DNA from: Anaeromassilibacillus sp. An200
Lineage (GTDB): Bacteria > Bacillota > Clostridia > Oscillospirales > Acutalibacteraceae
Direction: 5' to 3'
DNA length: 64,000 nt
Assembly (NCBI RefSeq): GCF_002160025.1
Contig: NZ_NFJU01000019.1
Location: 1 to 64,000 of the forward strand
The position numbers and the translations under genes are program-made. Of the stretch, positions 1-8,180 are shown in pieces (the stretch's first letter is position 1; each line of letters begins with the position of its first letter). The notes below the pieces were generated by a model that did no database searches, was not told the origin of the DNA, and was given only the letters and a program-made list of their open reading frames with translations.

Positions 1-10
1 CTTCGCTGGC

Positions 11-43
11 AGTGTACGACACTACCATGCACTGTCTGACACT
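11..43. promoter_or_regulatory. Pair of operator-like inverted repeats
   Basis: AGTGT-ACG-ACACT (11-23) is a perfect 5-bp inverted repeat. A related copy, ACTGT-CTG-ACACT (31-43), follows 20 bp downstream, two helical turns away. Both share the block GACACTAC. A GGAGG lies just after them (48-52) but no convincing reading frame follows it. The gene they would control is probably outside the window; I see no gene in 1-191. Confidence 0.35.
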
Positions 44-128
44 ACACGGAGGTATTGTTTCATATTACACATATTGGAACAAGGTGTGATTAGATTTTAC
101 GCTTACGTTAATAGTGAAACGCTAATTA

Positions 129-178
129 GAAAAAGCCAGAGCTTTTTGGATTACCATCCAAAAAGCTCTGGCTTTTTC
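129..178. terminator. Bidirectional rho-independent terminator
   Basis: A perfect 23-bp stem (129-151 with 156-178) with a TACC loop has A and T runs at its two ends, so it can stop transcription both ways. On the minus strand it ends the prfA-to-aminopeptidase operon; on the plus strand it would end whatever lies to the left. Confidence 0.85.
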
Positions 179-191
179 TTATAGTGCAAAA

Positions 192-1604
192 TTACTTTTC
201 AAAAAATGCACGGAACGCTTTGTAGGTCATATAAAGATCCAGCTTGGAAATCACCTCAAAGGGTGCGTGCATGGAAAGGACCGGAACACCAACGTCAACA
301 ACATCAACATTGAGATTTGCAATGTACATGGCCACAGTTCCGCCGCCGCCGCCATCCACCTTACCAAGTTCTCCGGTTTGCCACAGCACATCGTTATCCT
401 CCAGAAGAGCGCGCACCTCTCCCATGAATTCGGCGGAGGCTTCACTGGTTCCACTCTTGCCGCGAGCTCCGGTGTATTTGGTTACGCATACACCGCTGTT
501 CAGATAGCAGGAGTTGGTGGCTTCATAAGCGGAAGCGTAGGTCGGATCGAAAGCAGCGTTCACATCCGCCGACAGGCACTTGGAACGGCTGAGAACATGG
601 CGGGGTTCCATTCCTTCCATCTGTGCCAAATCAGCGATAAAATACCGCATGAACTCGGAATTCAAACCAGTGTTTCCATCGCTGCCCACTTCTTCGCGAT
701 CTGCCAGGACAGCAAGGCATGTTGCTTCAGGCTCTTTTACAGAAAAAGCGGCCATCACAGACGGGAAAGCGCAGACACGATCATCGTGTCCGTACGCACC
801 AATCATGCTGCGGTCAAAGCCAACATCCACTGCCTTGAGAGCCGGAACAAACTCAATGTCGGCAGATACAAAATCTTCCTCGGTGATCCCGTATTTTTCG
901 TTGAGCAGACGCATCACATTCAGCTTGACCAGGTTGTCCCCCTCATCACAGTCCAGCGGGCGGCTGCCGATCAGGATATTCAGATTTTCACCCTCGATCG
1001 CCTTGGCCAGTGTTTTCTGCATCTGATCCGCGCTCAGGTGCGGCAGCAGATCCGTGACACAGAACTGCGGATCTCCGGGCTCCTCTCCTACATTGATTTC
1101 CACAGTGGAGCCATCCTTTTTCACCACGAAACCATGCATGGAAAGCGGCAGAGCAGTCCACTGGTATTTTTTGATTCCTCCATAATAGTGGGATTTAAAC
1201 ATAGCCAGCTCATTCTGCTCATAGAGGGGATGGGGCTTCAGATCCAAACGGGGAGAATCAATATGAGCCGCGGCAATGCGCACACCGTTTTTGCAGCCAT
1301 TTTTTCCGATCACTGCAAGAATAAGAGCCTTTCCGCGATTATTGCAGTACACTTTGTCGCCTGCTTTATAATGCTTGGTGGGATCAAAGGGAACAAATCC
1401 TTCTTTTTCTGCCATGGCAACAGCGGTTTTTACTGCCTCCCGCTCTGTTTTGGCATGATCAAGGAATTTTTTATAAGACTCAGAGAAAGACTCCGCCTTT
1501 TCCAGATCCTTTTCCGACACCTGTCCAAAGCCGTTGCGGCGCGGAATCAGCAGTTCCTTGGTCAGCTTTTTAGGATCTGCTTTCTTTTCATTTTTTTTCG
1601 ACAT
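192..1604 (-). CDS. M18 family aminopeptidase
   Basis: Cytosolic zinc aminopeptidase that removes N-terminal residues from peptides, of the aspartyl/vacuolar aminopeptidase I family (PepC/ApeB-like). Metal ligands and catalytic residues are visible in order: AAHIDSPRLDLK near residue 114, YGHDDRV mid-protein, LADREEVGS (the two Glu), and MHAPFE near the C-terminus. The length of 470 aa is usual. The ATG at 1604 is chosen because GGAGG lies 8 nt upstream (1613-1617); an ATG at 1643 extends the frame by 13 residues without a site. The start overlaps the 3' end of the lytic transglycosylase gene by 17 nt, so it is the last gene of the operon. Confidence 0.93.
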   Translation of the reverse strand: MSKKNEKKADPKKLTKELLIPRRNGFGQVSEKDLEKAESFSESYKKFLDHAKTEREAVKTAVAMAEKEGFVPFDPTKHYKAGDKVYCNNRGKALILAVIGKNGCKNGVRIAAAHIDSPRLDLKPHPLYEQNELAMFKSHYYGGIKKYQWTALPLSMHGFVVKKDGSTVEINVGEEPGDPQFCVTDLLPHLSADQMQKTLAKAIEGENLNILIGSRPLDCDEGDNLVKLNVMRLLNEKYGITEEDFVSADIEFVPALKAVDVGFDRSMIGAYGHDDRVCAFPSVMAAFSVKEPEATCLAVLADREEVGSDGNTGLNSEFMRYFIADLAQMEGMEPRHVLSRSKCLSADVNAAFDPTYASAYEATNSCYLNSGVCVTKYTGARGKSGTSEASAEFMGEVRALLEDNDVLWQTGELGKVDGGGGGTVAMYIANLNVDVVDVGVPVLSMHAPFEVISKLDLYMTYKAFRAFFEK

Positions 1605-2196
1605 GCATGACGCCTCCGTTAAGTTGAAATTGATATAACTCATGGTACACGCTGTAATTTTCCATTACAGCGGACACATAGTTTTTCGTTTCAGGAAATG
1701 GGATTGTATGCAGGGTAACACCATCCGACGAATATGCGGAATCAGACAGCCACTCCCCTACCCGCCCCATGCCGGCATTGTAGGCACACAAAGCTGTTTC
1801 GGTGGAGGAATATTGGGAGAGCAGAATGGACAACAGCTTACAGCCATACCGAATGTTTACCTCCGGACGATATAGGTCCTCAACGGTATAGTTTTCTTCT
1901 TCATCCATTTTGGTTTGCAGCCATTCAAAGGTGGGTTCGGTAATCTGCATTAAACCATAGGCCCCTTTGCCCGAGACAACTTCCGGACGAAAACTGCTCT
2001 CTGCCCGAATCACTGCGTAAACCAGAGCCGGATCCAGATGATACCTGTCAGCCTCCTGGCCCACAATTTCTTCGTATCGAACCGGATACAGCGTCTCCTG
2101 AAAAAAGCGGAGACCTGTTGTCAGCAGGGATTTTCCTCCCCATACCAGAAGAACCACAAGAACAAGCGAAAGCAAAGCCTTGCATAGTTTTCGCAT
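1588..2196 (-). CDS. Membrane-anchored lytic transglycosylase (Slt domain)
   Basis: Predicted peptidoglycan lytic transglycosylase that cleaves the MurNAc-GlcNAc bond at the outer face of the membrane. Residues 7-21 form one hydrophobic N-terminal helix after a short basic start (MRKLCKALL), acting as signal anchor. The Slt fold follows: catalytic Glu66 in VIRAESSF, then GAYGLMQIT and AYNAGMGRV. At 202 aa it is a minimal single-domain enzyme. The ATG at 2196 has GGAGG in the end of coaE; the frame remains open 37 codons further up but inside coaE. It lies between coaE and the aminopeptidase in one operon. Clostridia often pair such a gene with coaE. Confidence 0.9.
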   Translation of the reverse strand: MRKLCKALLSLVLVVLLVWGGKSLLTTGLRFFQETLYPVRYEEIVGQEADRYHLDPALVYAVIRAESSFRPEVVSGKGAYGLMQITEPTFEWLQTKMDEEENYTVEDLYRPEVNIRYGCKLLSILLSQYSSTETALCAYNAGMGRVGEWLSDSAYSSDGVTLHTIPFPETKNYVSAVMENYSVYHELYQFQLNGGVMHVEKK

Positions 2197-2197
2197 C

Positions 2198-2800
2198 CTA
2201 TTCCTCCAGAAGCTTTTGATATAGAAGTCGTGTTTGCTCTTTGAGAGAAGCAGGCGTTCCACTGCCATCCAGGCAATGATCTGAACGCTCTGCATAATAG
2301 TCTGCATTTTTCTGAGCGTTCATACGGGCCTGCGCCTGTTCCTGCGTCAATCCATCCCGGCGCATAATGCGCTCCAAGCGGATCTTAGGGGAAGCAAGAA
2401 CAGAAATGGTGACGGTGCAAAAAGTATCCGCACCGCTTTCAAAAAGCAAAGCCGCATCGATTACAACAGCCGACGTCCCCTGAGAAAAAAATCGCGAGGT
2501 TCTTTCCTGAATTTCCCGCATAATCAAGGGATGGGTAATAGCGTTCAGACGTGAGGATGCTCCCGGTGCAAAAAAAGCCTTTTCTGCCAGCTTTGGTCTG
2601 GAAATCGTGCCATCAGGCCCTAAAATTTCAGTTCCATATGCACGGCAAAGCTGTTCCCGGCAATCTGGCGTGTCAAGAATTTCCTGACCAAGCTTGTCGC
2701 AGTCAATCACCTTGGCTCCCAGTGTAGAAAACTCCTGTGCAGCCGTTGATTTTCCTGCTCCTGTCGGACCAGTCAGACCGATGATCCTCTGTTGGCTCAT
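2198..2800 (-). CDS. coaE: Dephospho-CoA kinase
   Basis: Last step of coenzyme A synthesis: ATP-dependent phosphorylation of the 3'-hydroxyl of dephospho-CoA. A P-loop lies at residues 10-18 (TGPTGAGKS), followed by IDCDKLGQEIL and the lid/CoA-binding segment VVIDAALLFESG. Length of 200 aa is typical. Its ATG overlaps the stop of sua5 in an ATGA, so the two are translationally coupled. CoA demand is high in this organism, which carries both butyryl-CoA and malonyl-CoA chemistry in the window. Confidence 0.95.
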   Translation of the reverse strand: MSQQRIIGLTGPTGAGKSTAAQEFSTLGAKVIDCDKLGQEILDTPDCREQLCRAYGTEILGPDGTISRPKLAEKAFFAPGASSRLNAITHPLIMREIQERTSRFFSQGTSAVVIDAALLFESGADTFCTVTISVLASPKIRLERIMRRDGLTQEQAQARMNAQKNADYYAERSDHCLDGSGTPASLKEQTRLLYQKLLEE

Positions 2801-3816
2801 AACTTCAACACCTCAAATCCTGCTGCCCGGATCAGGCGGTTATACACCGCGAGACCAACGCCATCAAGTTTCGGTTGTCTGGCGAATACGGTTGTGACAC
2901 CTAAATCATCTAACCGGCGTAAAGCATCAAACAATTCCCGGGCCTGCTCAGAGGGATCTTTCTCATTTCCATAACATACTGTGGGAACGGAAAGGAATTC
3001 TTTATCTTCCGTATAGCAAAGAGCAGCGGCATTGGTTGGATGTGCATTGACATATGAAAGATATTTTTCCCGAGATCCATCCAAAAGAATCACATTAGCT
3101 TTTGGGGCATAATGTTTATACTTCATTCCAGGAGAAGCAGCCTGCTCTCCTGCTTCCAACGGATTGAGCACAGCCGGATCCAGAATAACGTTTTCCAAGG
3201 CGGAGCGCAACTGTTCCAATGTAACACCGCCCGGGCGCAAAAGACGCGGTGGCGTACAAGCCAATGTGATCACTGTGGATTCCAGCCCTACGGAACAGGC
3301 TCCTCCATCCAGAACAGCGTCAATTTTTCCTCCAAGATCGTGGAGAACGTGCTGGGCTGTGGTCGGACTGGGGCGACCGGAGAGGTTGGCGGATGGAGCC
3401 GCCAGAGGCAAGCCGCTTTCCCGAATCACGGCTTGGGCAGCAGGATGGGAAGGAAAACGAACTGCAACTGTGTCCAAGCCTGCGCTTACTTCATCGGGAA
3501 TACAGTCCGCTTTTGGAAAAATCATCGTCAGCGGACCAGGCCAGTAGAGCGACGCCAGGTTTTCTGCCTCCTGTGGTACTGTACGCACTAAAGTATAAAG
3601 CTGTTTTATGTCGCAGATGTGAACAATCAGAGGATTATCGACGGGGCGTCCCTTTGCGGCAAAGATTTTCGCACAGGCATTTCCGTCCAGCGCATTTGCC
3701 GCTAAACCGTACACCGTTTCCGTGGGAATTCCCACCAATCCGCCTTCCTTGAGAATTTGGGCGGCGGTCAGAATATCCTCTTGCTGTGATGCGCGTAACA
3801 AAACAGTATGCTTCAA
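2797..3816 (-). CDS. Threonylcarbamoyl-AMP synthase (Sua5/YwlC type)
   Basis: Makes threonylcarbamoyl-AMP from threonine, bicarbonate and ATP, the first step of the t6A37 modification of ANN-decoding tRNAs. The YrdC domain occupies about residues 1-195 (TETVYGLAANA, GRPVDNPLIVH, PSANLSGRPSPT). A Sua5 C-terminal domain follows after the linker SPGMKYKHYAP, so this is the long Sua5 form rather than short TsaC. The TTG at 3816 is preferred: AGAGG lies 8 nt upstream and MKHTVLLRAS follows. A longer GTG/ATG-type frame up to 3885 would run into prfA. The partners tsaB and tsaE are at 60495-61708. Confidence 0.92.
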   Translation of the reverse strand: MKHTVLLRASQQEDILTAAQILKEGGLVGIPTETVYGLAANALDGNACAKIFAAKGRPVDNPLIVHICDIKQLYTLVRTVPQEAENLASLYWPGPLTMIFPKADCIPDEVSAGLDTVAVRFPSHPAAQAVIRESGLPLAAPSANLSGRPSPTTAQHVLHDLGGKIDAVLDGGACSVGLESTVITLACTPPRLLRPGGVTLEQLRSALENVILDPAVLNPLEAGEQAASPGMKYKHYAPKANVILLDGSREKYLSYVNAHPTNAAALCYTEDKEFLSVPTVCYGNEKDPSEQARELFDALRRLDDLGVTTVFARQPKLDGVGLAVYNRLIRAAGFEVLKL

Positions 3817-3832
3817 AACTTGGTTCCTCTTT

Positions 3833-4909
3833 TCAATCAGGCATTTCTGTGGTTTCCTCCAGCTGACGTGCCCGATCCTGTGCAATTAGGGCATCTATCA
3901 TTTCGTCAAGATTTCCATTCAAAAAATCTTCCAGACGATATAGAGTCAGGCCGATCCGATGATCGGTTACTCTGCCTTGAGGATAGTTATAGGTTCGGAT
4001 TCGTTCCGATCGGTCTCCGGTTCCCACTTGGGAACGGCGGCGATCCGCTACTTCTGCATCGCGCGCTGCCTGTTCCTTTTCAAACAGACGGGAACGCAGA
4101 ACACGCATGGCTTTATCCTTGTTTTTATACTGGCTCCGTTCATCCTGACACTCTACTACCATTCCTGTTGGAAGGTGAGTAATGCGGATGGCGGAAGAAG
4201 TTTTGTTGATGTGCTGTCCTCCTGCTCCACTGGAACGGAAGGTATCAATCTTGAGATCTTTGGGATCAATTTGAATTTCCACTTCATCCACCTCAGGCAG
4301 AACAGCGACTGTCGCGGTGGAGGTATGGATCCGTCCCTGTGTCTCAGTTTCCGGAACACGCTGGACACGATGCACGCCGCTTTCATATTTCAGACGGGAA
4401 TAGGCTCCGTCACCCGCGATGGTGAACGAGATCTCCTTATATCCTCCCAGCTCTGTTTCATTCACATTCAAAAGCTCTGTGGACCATCCTTTTTGTTGGG
4501 CGTACATGGAGTACATCCGAAAGAGAACGGCGGAAAAAAGGGCTGCCTCTTCCCCACCTGCGCCGCCGCGTATCTCCACAATCACATTTTTGGAATCGTT
4601 TGGATCCTTGGGCAAAAGCAGAATTTTCAATTCCTCAGAAAGCCGATCTGCTGTTTCTCCTGCTTGTTCATATTCCTCTGCCGCCAGTTCACGCAGCTCT
4701 CGTTCCATACCGGGAGCATTCATCAGTTCCTTGGCTTCCTCACGCTCCTGAATCGCTTTGCGGTATTGCGTATACGTTTCGACAATCGGCGTAATTTCCC
4801 GGAACTCCTTCATCAGCGCGGCGTATTGCGCGGGGTTGGAGGAAACGGAGGGATCCGCCAGCTTTTGTGTTAATTCTTCATAACGTCGGGAGAAAACTTC
4901 CAGATTCAT
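3833..4909 (-). CDS. prfA: Peptide chain release factor 1
   Basis: Class I release factor reading UAA and UAG on the ribosome. The universal GGQ tripeptide is in [18 protein letters not shown]. The codon-reading tripeptide is PET in [11 protein letters not shown], the PxT form that marks RF1 (RF2 has SPF). Length of 358 aa is standard. Ribosome site GGAAAGGA precedes the ATG. It is the second gene of the DUF951-prfA-sua5-coaE operon; prfA next to sua5 is a common bacterial arrangement. No PrmC methyltransferase gene, a frequent neighbour, is present here. Confidence 0.96.
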   Translation of the reverse strand: MNLEVFSRRYEELTQKLADPSVSSNPAQYAALMKEFREITPIVETYTQYRKAIQEREEAKELMNAPGMERELRELAAEEYEQAGETADRLSEELKILLLPKDPNDSKNVIVEIRGGAGGEEAALFSAVLFRMYSMYAQQKGWSTELLNVNETELGGYKEISFTIAGDGAYSRLKYESGVHRVQRVPETETQGRIHTSTATVAVLPEVDEVEIQIDPKDLKIDTFRSSGAGGQHINKTSSAIRITHLPTGMVVECQDERSQYKNKDKAMRVLRSRLFEKEQAARDAEVADRRRSQVGTGDRSERIRTYNYPQGRVTDHRIGLTLYRLEDFLNGNLDEMIDALIAQDRARQLEETTEMPD

Positions 4910-4927
4910 GCTGATTTCCTTTCCATC

Positions 4928-4955
4928 GGAATGACTGCTTTTTCAGCAGCATTCC
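4928..4955 (-). other. Intercistronic RNA hairpin before prfA
   Basis: On the minus-strand RNA, GGAATG and CATTCC pair (4950-4955 with 4928-4933), with an inner CTGCT/AGCAG stem around a short A-rich loop. No T-run follows, so it is not a terminator. It sits about 19 nt before the prfA start and could be a processing or translational element. Confidence 0.45.
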
Positions 4956-4985
4956 CTTTTTAATCTTTGAGGAAAGAGAAATTCG

Positions 4986-5192
4986 CTACCCTTCCTTTTC
5001 TTCGTCCTCCCGAAGGATTTTCTTGATGTTCTTTTCGCATCGGAGTCTGGGAAGCATAATTTCATGGCCACAGGAAGTACAGCGGATCTTAAAATCCATA
5101 CCGGAACGCAGAACGAGAAATGTTTTGGATCCGCATGGATGCGCTTTTTTCATTAATAAGATGTCGCCGGGCCTGACGTCCACAGCCTTCAC
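4986..5192 (-). CDS. DUF951 family protein
   Basis: Small 68-residue protein of the Firmicute DUF951 family. It carries VRPGDILLMKKAHPCGS and a zinc-ribbon-like CTSCGHEIMLPR followed by a basic C-terminal stretch, the family signature. Its function is not established; the fold suggests RNA or ribosome association. It is the first gene after the promoter at 5253-5281 and leads the prfA operon. The ribosome site GGGAGGTGA directly precedes the ATG. Confidence 0.88.
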   Translation of the reverse strand: MKAVDVRPGDILLMKKAHPCGSKTFLVLRSGMDFKIRCTSCGHEIMLPRLRCEKNIKKILREDEEKEG

Positions 5193-5252
5193 CTCCCATT
5201 TTTATAGTTTCCATGCCGTCGAAACAATCTGTAACCACACGATAATGGTTAT

Positions 5253-5281
5253 AGTATAGCACGAAACAAGTGCGGCAACAA
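5253..5281 (-). promoter_or_regulatory. Sigma-A promoter for the DUF951-prfA operon
   Basis: On the minus strand, TTGTTG (5276-5281), a 17-bp spacer and TATACT (5253-5258) lie about 60 bp upstream of the DUF951 start. It is back-to-back with the birA promoter, 14 bp apart. Confidence 0.6.
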
Positions 5282-5294
5282 TCTTTTTTTCCGC

Positions 5295-5323
5295 TTGATG
5301 CCATACTCCAAATTCGCTATAAT
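5295..5323 (+). promoter_or_regulatory. Sigma-A promoter for birA
   Basis: TTGATG (5295-5300), a 17-bp spacer and a consensus TATAAT (5318-5323) lie about 90 bp before the birA start. No BirA-type long palindrome was noticed over it. Confidence 0.75.
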
Positions 5324-5415
5324 AAATCTGCTGAACTGAAAATTTCGATTCGACAGGCTTTTGGGGAAAACGACAGTTCAGAGCGAAACAAACAAGCAAA
5401 AGGATGGGATTCATC

Positions 5416-6411
5416 ATGGCGGATCATAAAGATTTATTGGATATTTTACGCCAAACCGACGGCTATCTTTCAGGAGAGGAACTGAGCAGGCAGCTTGGTG
5501 TAACACGGGCTGCTGTATGGAAGAAAATAGAGCAGCTGCGGCAGGAAGGGTATGAGATTGACTCGGTAACCCGGCGCGGTTATCGTTTAACCGGAATTCC
5601 GGACAGCATATCAGAAGCTGAAGTTCGTGCGAATCTTTCGGGAAAAGGAACATTTGGATGCCATATTGTTTCTCTCCCTTCTGTGGACTCCACAAATGAG
5701 GAAGCAAAACGTCAGGGCGATGCGGGTGCTCCGCATGGAAGTGTCTTTGTCGCAGATGAACAAACAGGAGGAAAGGGGCGCTTAGGCCGGCGTTGGGTAT
5801 CTGCTCCAGGAAGCGGTCTATGGTTTTCGATACTTTTACGGCCGGATGTGCTTCCAAGCGAAATTACGGGTATCACACTATTGTCCGCCGTTGCAGTTTG
5901 CCGGGGAATTCATGCCCTGACAGGCTGTGATGCACGCATTAAGTGGCCTAACGACGTGGTGATTGGCACCAAAAAAGTGTGCGGGATCTTAACGGAGCTA
6001 TCGGCTGAAATGGAACATGTTCACTATCTGATTCCAGGAATTGGGATCAATACAAACAATGGAGCTTTCCCTCCTGAACTTTCCGATCGCGCCACTTCTC
6101 TGAAAATAGAGACAGGACAAGATGTTCGGCGTGCCGTTCTTCTCGGAAAAATTCTGGAAGAATTTGAAGATCTTTACAACCGATACGGTGTTTCCTCGTT
6201 CCCGGAGGAATATTGCTCCCTTTGCGTTTCTCTCGGCCGTCCTGTGAGTTTGACTCGCGGGGGCCGCAAGCTGACTGGTATTGCGGCAGGAATTGCTCCT
6301 GACGGCGCTCTTTTGGTACAAACACAAGAAGGAGAGAAAATTGCTGTCACCTCCGGCGAAGTAGTGGTACAAGGATTTTATGGGGAAAACTGTAATGGAA
6401 ATTACTTTTAA
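5416..6411 (+). CDS. birA: Biotin-protein ligase / biotin operon repressor
   Basis: Bifunctional BirA: activates biotin to biotinyl-AMP and transfers it to a carrier lysine, and can bind DNA. The N-terminal winged HTH is at about residues 15-60 (GVTRAAVWKKIEQLRQEG). The ligase domain shows VDSTNEEAKR, the adenylate-binding GGKGRLGRRW and IKWPNDVVI, then a C-terminal SH3-like cap. Length of 331 aa fits group II BirA. ATG 5416 gives MADHKDLL; an ATG 12 nt earlier sits on the ribosome site and is less likely. The obvious substrate in this window is AccB (34315-34767). No biotin synthesis gene is nearby. Confidence 0.94.
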   Translation: MADHKDLLDILRQTDGYLSGEELSRQLGVTRAAVWKKIEQLRQEGYEIDSVTRRGYRLTGIPDSISEAEVRANLSGKGTFGCHIVSLPSVDSTNEEAKRQGDAGAPHGSVFVADEQTGGKGRLGRRWVSAPGSGLWFSILLRPDVLPSEITGITLLSAVAVCRGIHALTGCDARIKWPNDVVIGTKKVCGILTELSAEMEHVHYLIPGIGINTNNGAFPPELSDRATSLKIETGQDVRRAVLLGKILEEFEDLYNRYGVSSFPEEYCSLCVSLGRPVSLTRGGRKLTGIAAGIAPDGALLVQTQEGEKIAVTSGEVVVQGFYGENCNGNYF

Positions 6412-6412
6412 A

Positions 6413-6464
6413 TTGTGCCCCTTTCCTGTGAGCGGAGACACCGCATCACAGGAAAGGGGCACAA
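6413..6464. terminator. Long hairpin between convergent birA and glnS
   Basis: A perfect 19-bp stem (6413-6431 with 6446-6464) is extended inside by GCGG/CCGC around a 5-nt loop. The T-runs are weak on both sides, but it sits exactly between two convergent genes, immediately after the birA stop codon, so a two-way terminator is the best reading. Confidence 0.7.
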
Positions 6465-6476
6465 TGCTTAACTCTG

Positions 6477-8168
6477 TTATTTTCCTTTTTTAAAACCGTC
6501 CTTCAAAGAAACAGAACGGTTAAAGACAAGATGATCCATCGTGCTGTCTGTATTATCCACGCAGAAGTAACCCTGCCGCATAAACTGGAAGGATTGTTCC
6601 GGTTTGGCCTCTCTGACCACAGGTTCTACCTTGCATCCGTGAAGAGTTTTCAAAGAATCATGATTGAGTACTTCAAGATAATCATGAGCATCCGGATCCG
6701 GAACGGTAAACAGGCTGTCATACAAACGAACCTCTGCGTCCAGCGCCGCTCCGGCTTCCACCCAGTGGATGGTTCCCTTGACCTTCCGCCCGTCCGGTGT
6801 ATTGCCTCCTCGTGTTTCGGGATCATACTCCGCAAAAACCTCGACCACTTTCCCTGTCTCGTCCTTCCGGCAGCCGGTACAACGAACCACATAAGCGGTT
6901 TTCAAGCGCACCTCATTGCCGGGAAACATGCGGAAGTATCCCTTAAAGGGTTCCTCCAGAAAATCACTCTGCTCAATCCAAAGGTTGCGGGAGAACAGTA
7001 CCTTGTGCGTGCCATCCTCGGGACGATTTGGATTGTTCTCCACGTCAAACTCTTCCGTCTGCCCTTCGGGATAGTTGGTGATCGTCAGGCGAACAGGTTC
7101 GAGTACCGCCATCACACGGGCAGCGTTTTCGTTGAGATCTTCGCGCAGGCAGTGTTCCAGAAAGCTGTATTCGATGGTGCTGTTTACCTTCGCCACACCG
7201 ACGCGCTCACAGAAATTACGGATAGAAACAGGAGTATAACCGCGCCGGCGCAGGCCGCACAAAGTCGGCATACGGGGATCATCCCACCCGGAAACATACC
7301 CTTCTTCCACCAGATAACGCAGCTTGCGTTTGCTCATTACGGTGTTGTTGATTCCCAGTCGGGCAAATTCGATCTGGCGCGGTTTTGACGGTGCGTCAAT
7401 ATGCGAAATCACCCAATCGTAGAGCGGGCGGTGATCCTCAAACTCCAGACTGCACAGGGAGTGCGTAATTCCTTCCAGCGCGTCCTCAATGGGATGCGCG
7501 AAATCATACATGGGATAGATGCACCACTGGTTTCCTGTTCGATGATGATGCAGGTGATTGATTCGGTAAATCACAGGATCGCGCATGTTGAAGTTACCGG
7601 AAGCCAAATCAATTTTGGCACGCAGCGTCATAGCACCATCCTCAAATTCGCCCGCCCGCATACGGGAAAACAGATCCAAACTTTCCTCAATTGGACGATC
7701 GCGATAAGGGCTCACAGCTGGAGTTGACAAATCGCCGCGGTTTTCACGCATCTGTTCAGGCGTGAGCTGACAAACATAAGCGTCGCCGTTTTTGATCAGC
7801 TGCACCGCAAATTCATACATCTGTTCAAAATAATCGGATGCATAATAAAAGCGATCGCCCCAATCAAAACCCAGCCAGTGAATATCGCTTTTGATGTTTT
7901 CGACGTACTCCACATCCTCTTTGGTAGGATTGGTATCGTCCATACGAAGATTGCAAAGACCGCCAAATTTTTCCGCTGTACCAAAATCAATGCAGATTGC
8001 CTTCGCGTGACCGATATGGAGATACCCATTCGGTTCCGGTGGGAAACGGGTATGTACCGTCATCCCAGAAAAACGGCCGCCTTCCGCAATATCTTCTTTG
8101 ATAAATTCATGGATAAAATTGCTGCTTTCCTCTACAGCTTCCTCTGTCCGCTTAATTTCCTCGCTCAT
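6477..8168 (-). CDS. glnS: Glutaminyl-tRNA synthetase
   Basis: Class I synthetase that charges tRNA-Gln directly with glutamine. The HIGH motif is in PPEPNGYLHIGHAKA (about residues 43-57); the KMSKS equivalent is VMSKRKL. The two C-terminal beta-barrels contain PIDxx-type segments typical of GlnRS. The 563-aa length matches bacterial GlnRS. It starts 12 nt after gltX, in one transcript. Most Firmicutes lack GlnRS and use GatCAB, so its presence is a lineage trait, thought to be inherited ultimately from eukaryotes through transfer. No YqeY-like tail was seen. Confidence 0.95.
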   Translation of the reverse strand: MSEEIKRTEEAVEESSNFIHEFIKEDIAEGGRFSGMTVHTRFPPEPNGYLHIGHAKAICIDFGTAEKFGGLCNLRMDDTNPTKEDVEYVENIKSDIHWLGFDWGDRFYYASDYFEQMYEFAVQLIKNGDAYVCQLTPEQMRENRGDLSTPAVSPYRDRPIEESLDLFSRMRAGEFEDGAMTLRAKIDLASGNFNMRDPVIYRINHLHHHRTGNQWCIYPMYDFAHPIEDALEGITHSLCSLEFEDHRPLYDWVISHIDAPSKPRQIEFARLGINNTVMSKRKLRYLVEEGYVSGWDDPRMPTLCGLRRRGYTPVSIRNFCERVGVAKVNSTIEYSFLEHCLREDLNENAARVMAVLEPVRLTITNYPEGQTEEFDVENNPNRPEDGTHKVLFSRNLWIEQSDFLEEPFKGYFRMFPGNEVRLKTAYVVRCTGCRKDETGKVVEVFAEYDPETRGGNTPDGRKVKGTIHWVEAGAALDAEVRLYDSLFTVPDPDAHDYLEVLNHDSLKTLHGCKVEPVVREAKPEQSFQFMRQGYFCVDNTDSTMDHLVFNRSVSLKDGFKKGK

Positions 8169-8180
8169 CGAGCAGCCTCC

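Noticed and set aside
267-1610. 447-codon open frame on the plus strand opposite the M18 aminopeptidase
   Set aside because: It is the antisense shadow of a clear protease with all metal motifs; no ribosome site and no family signature.
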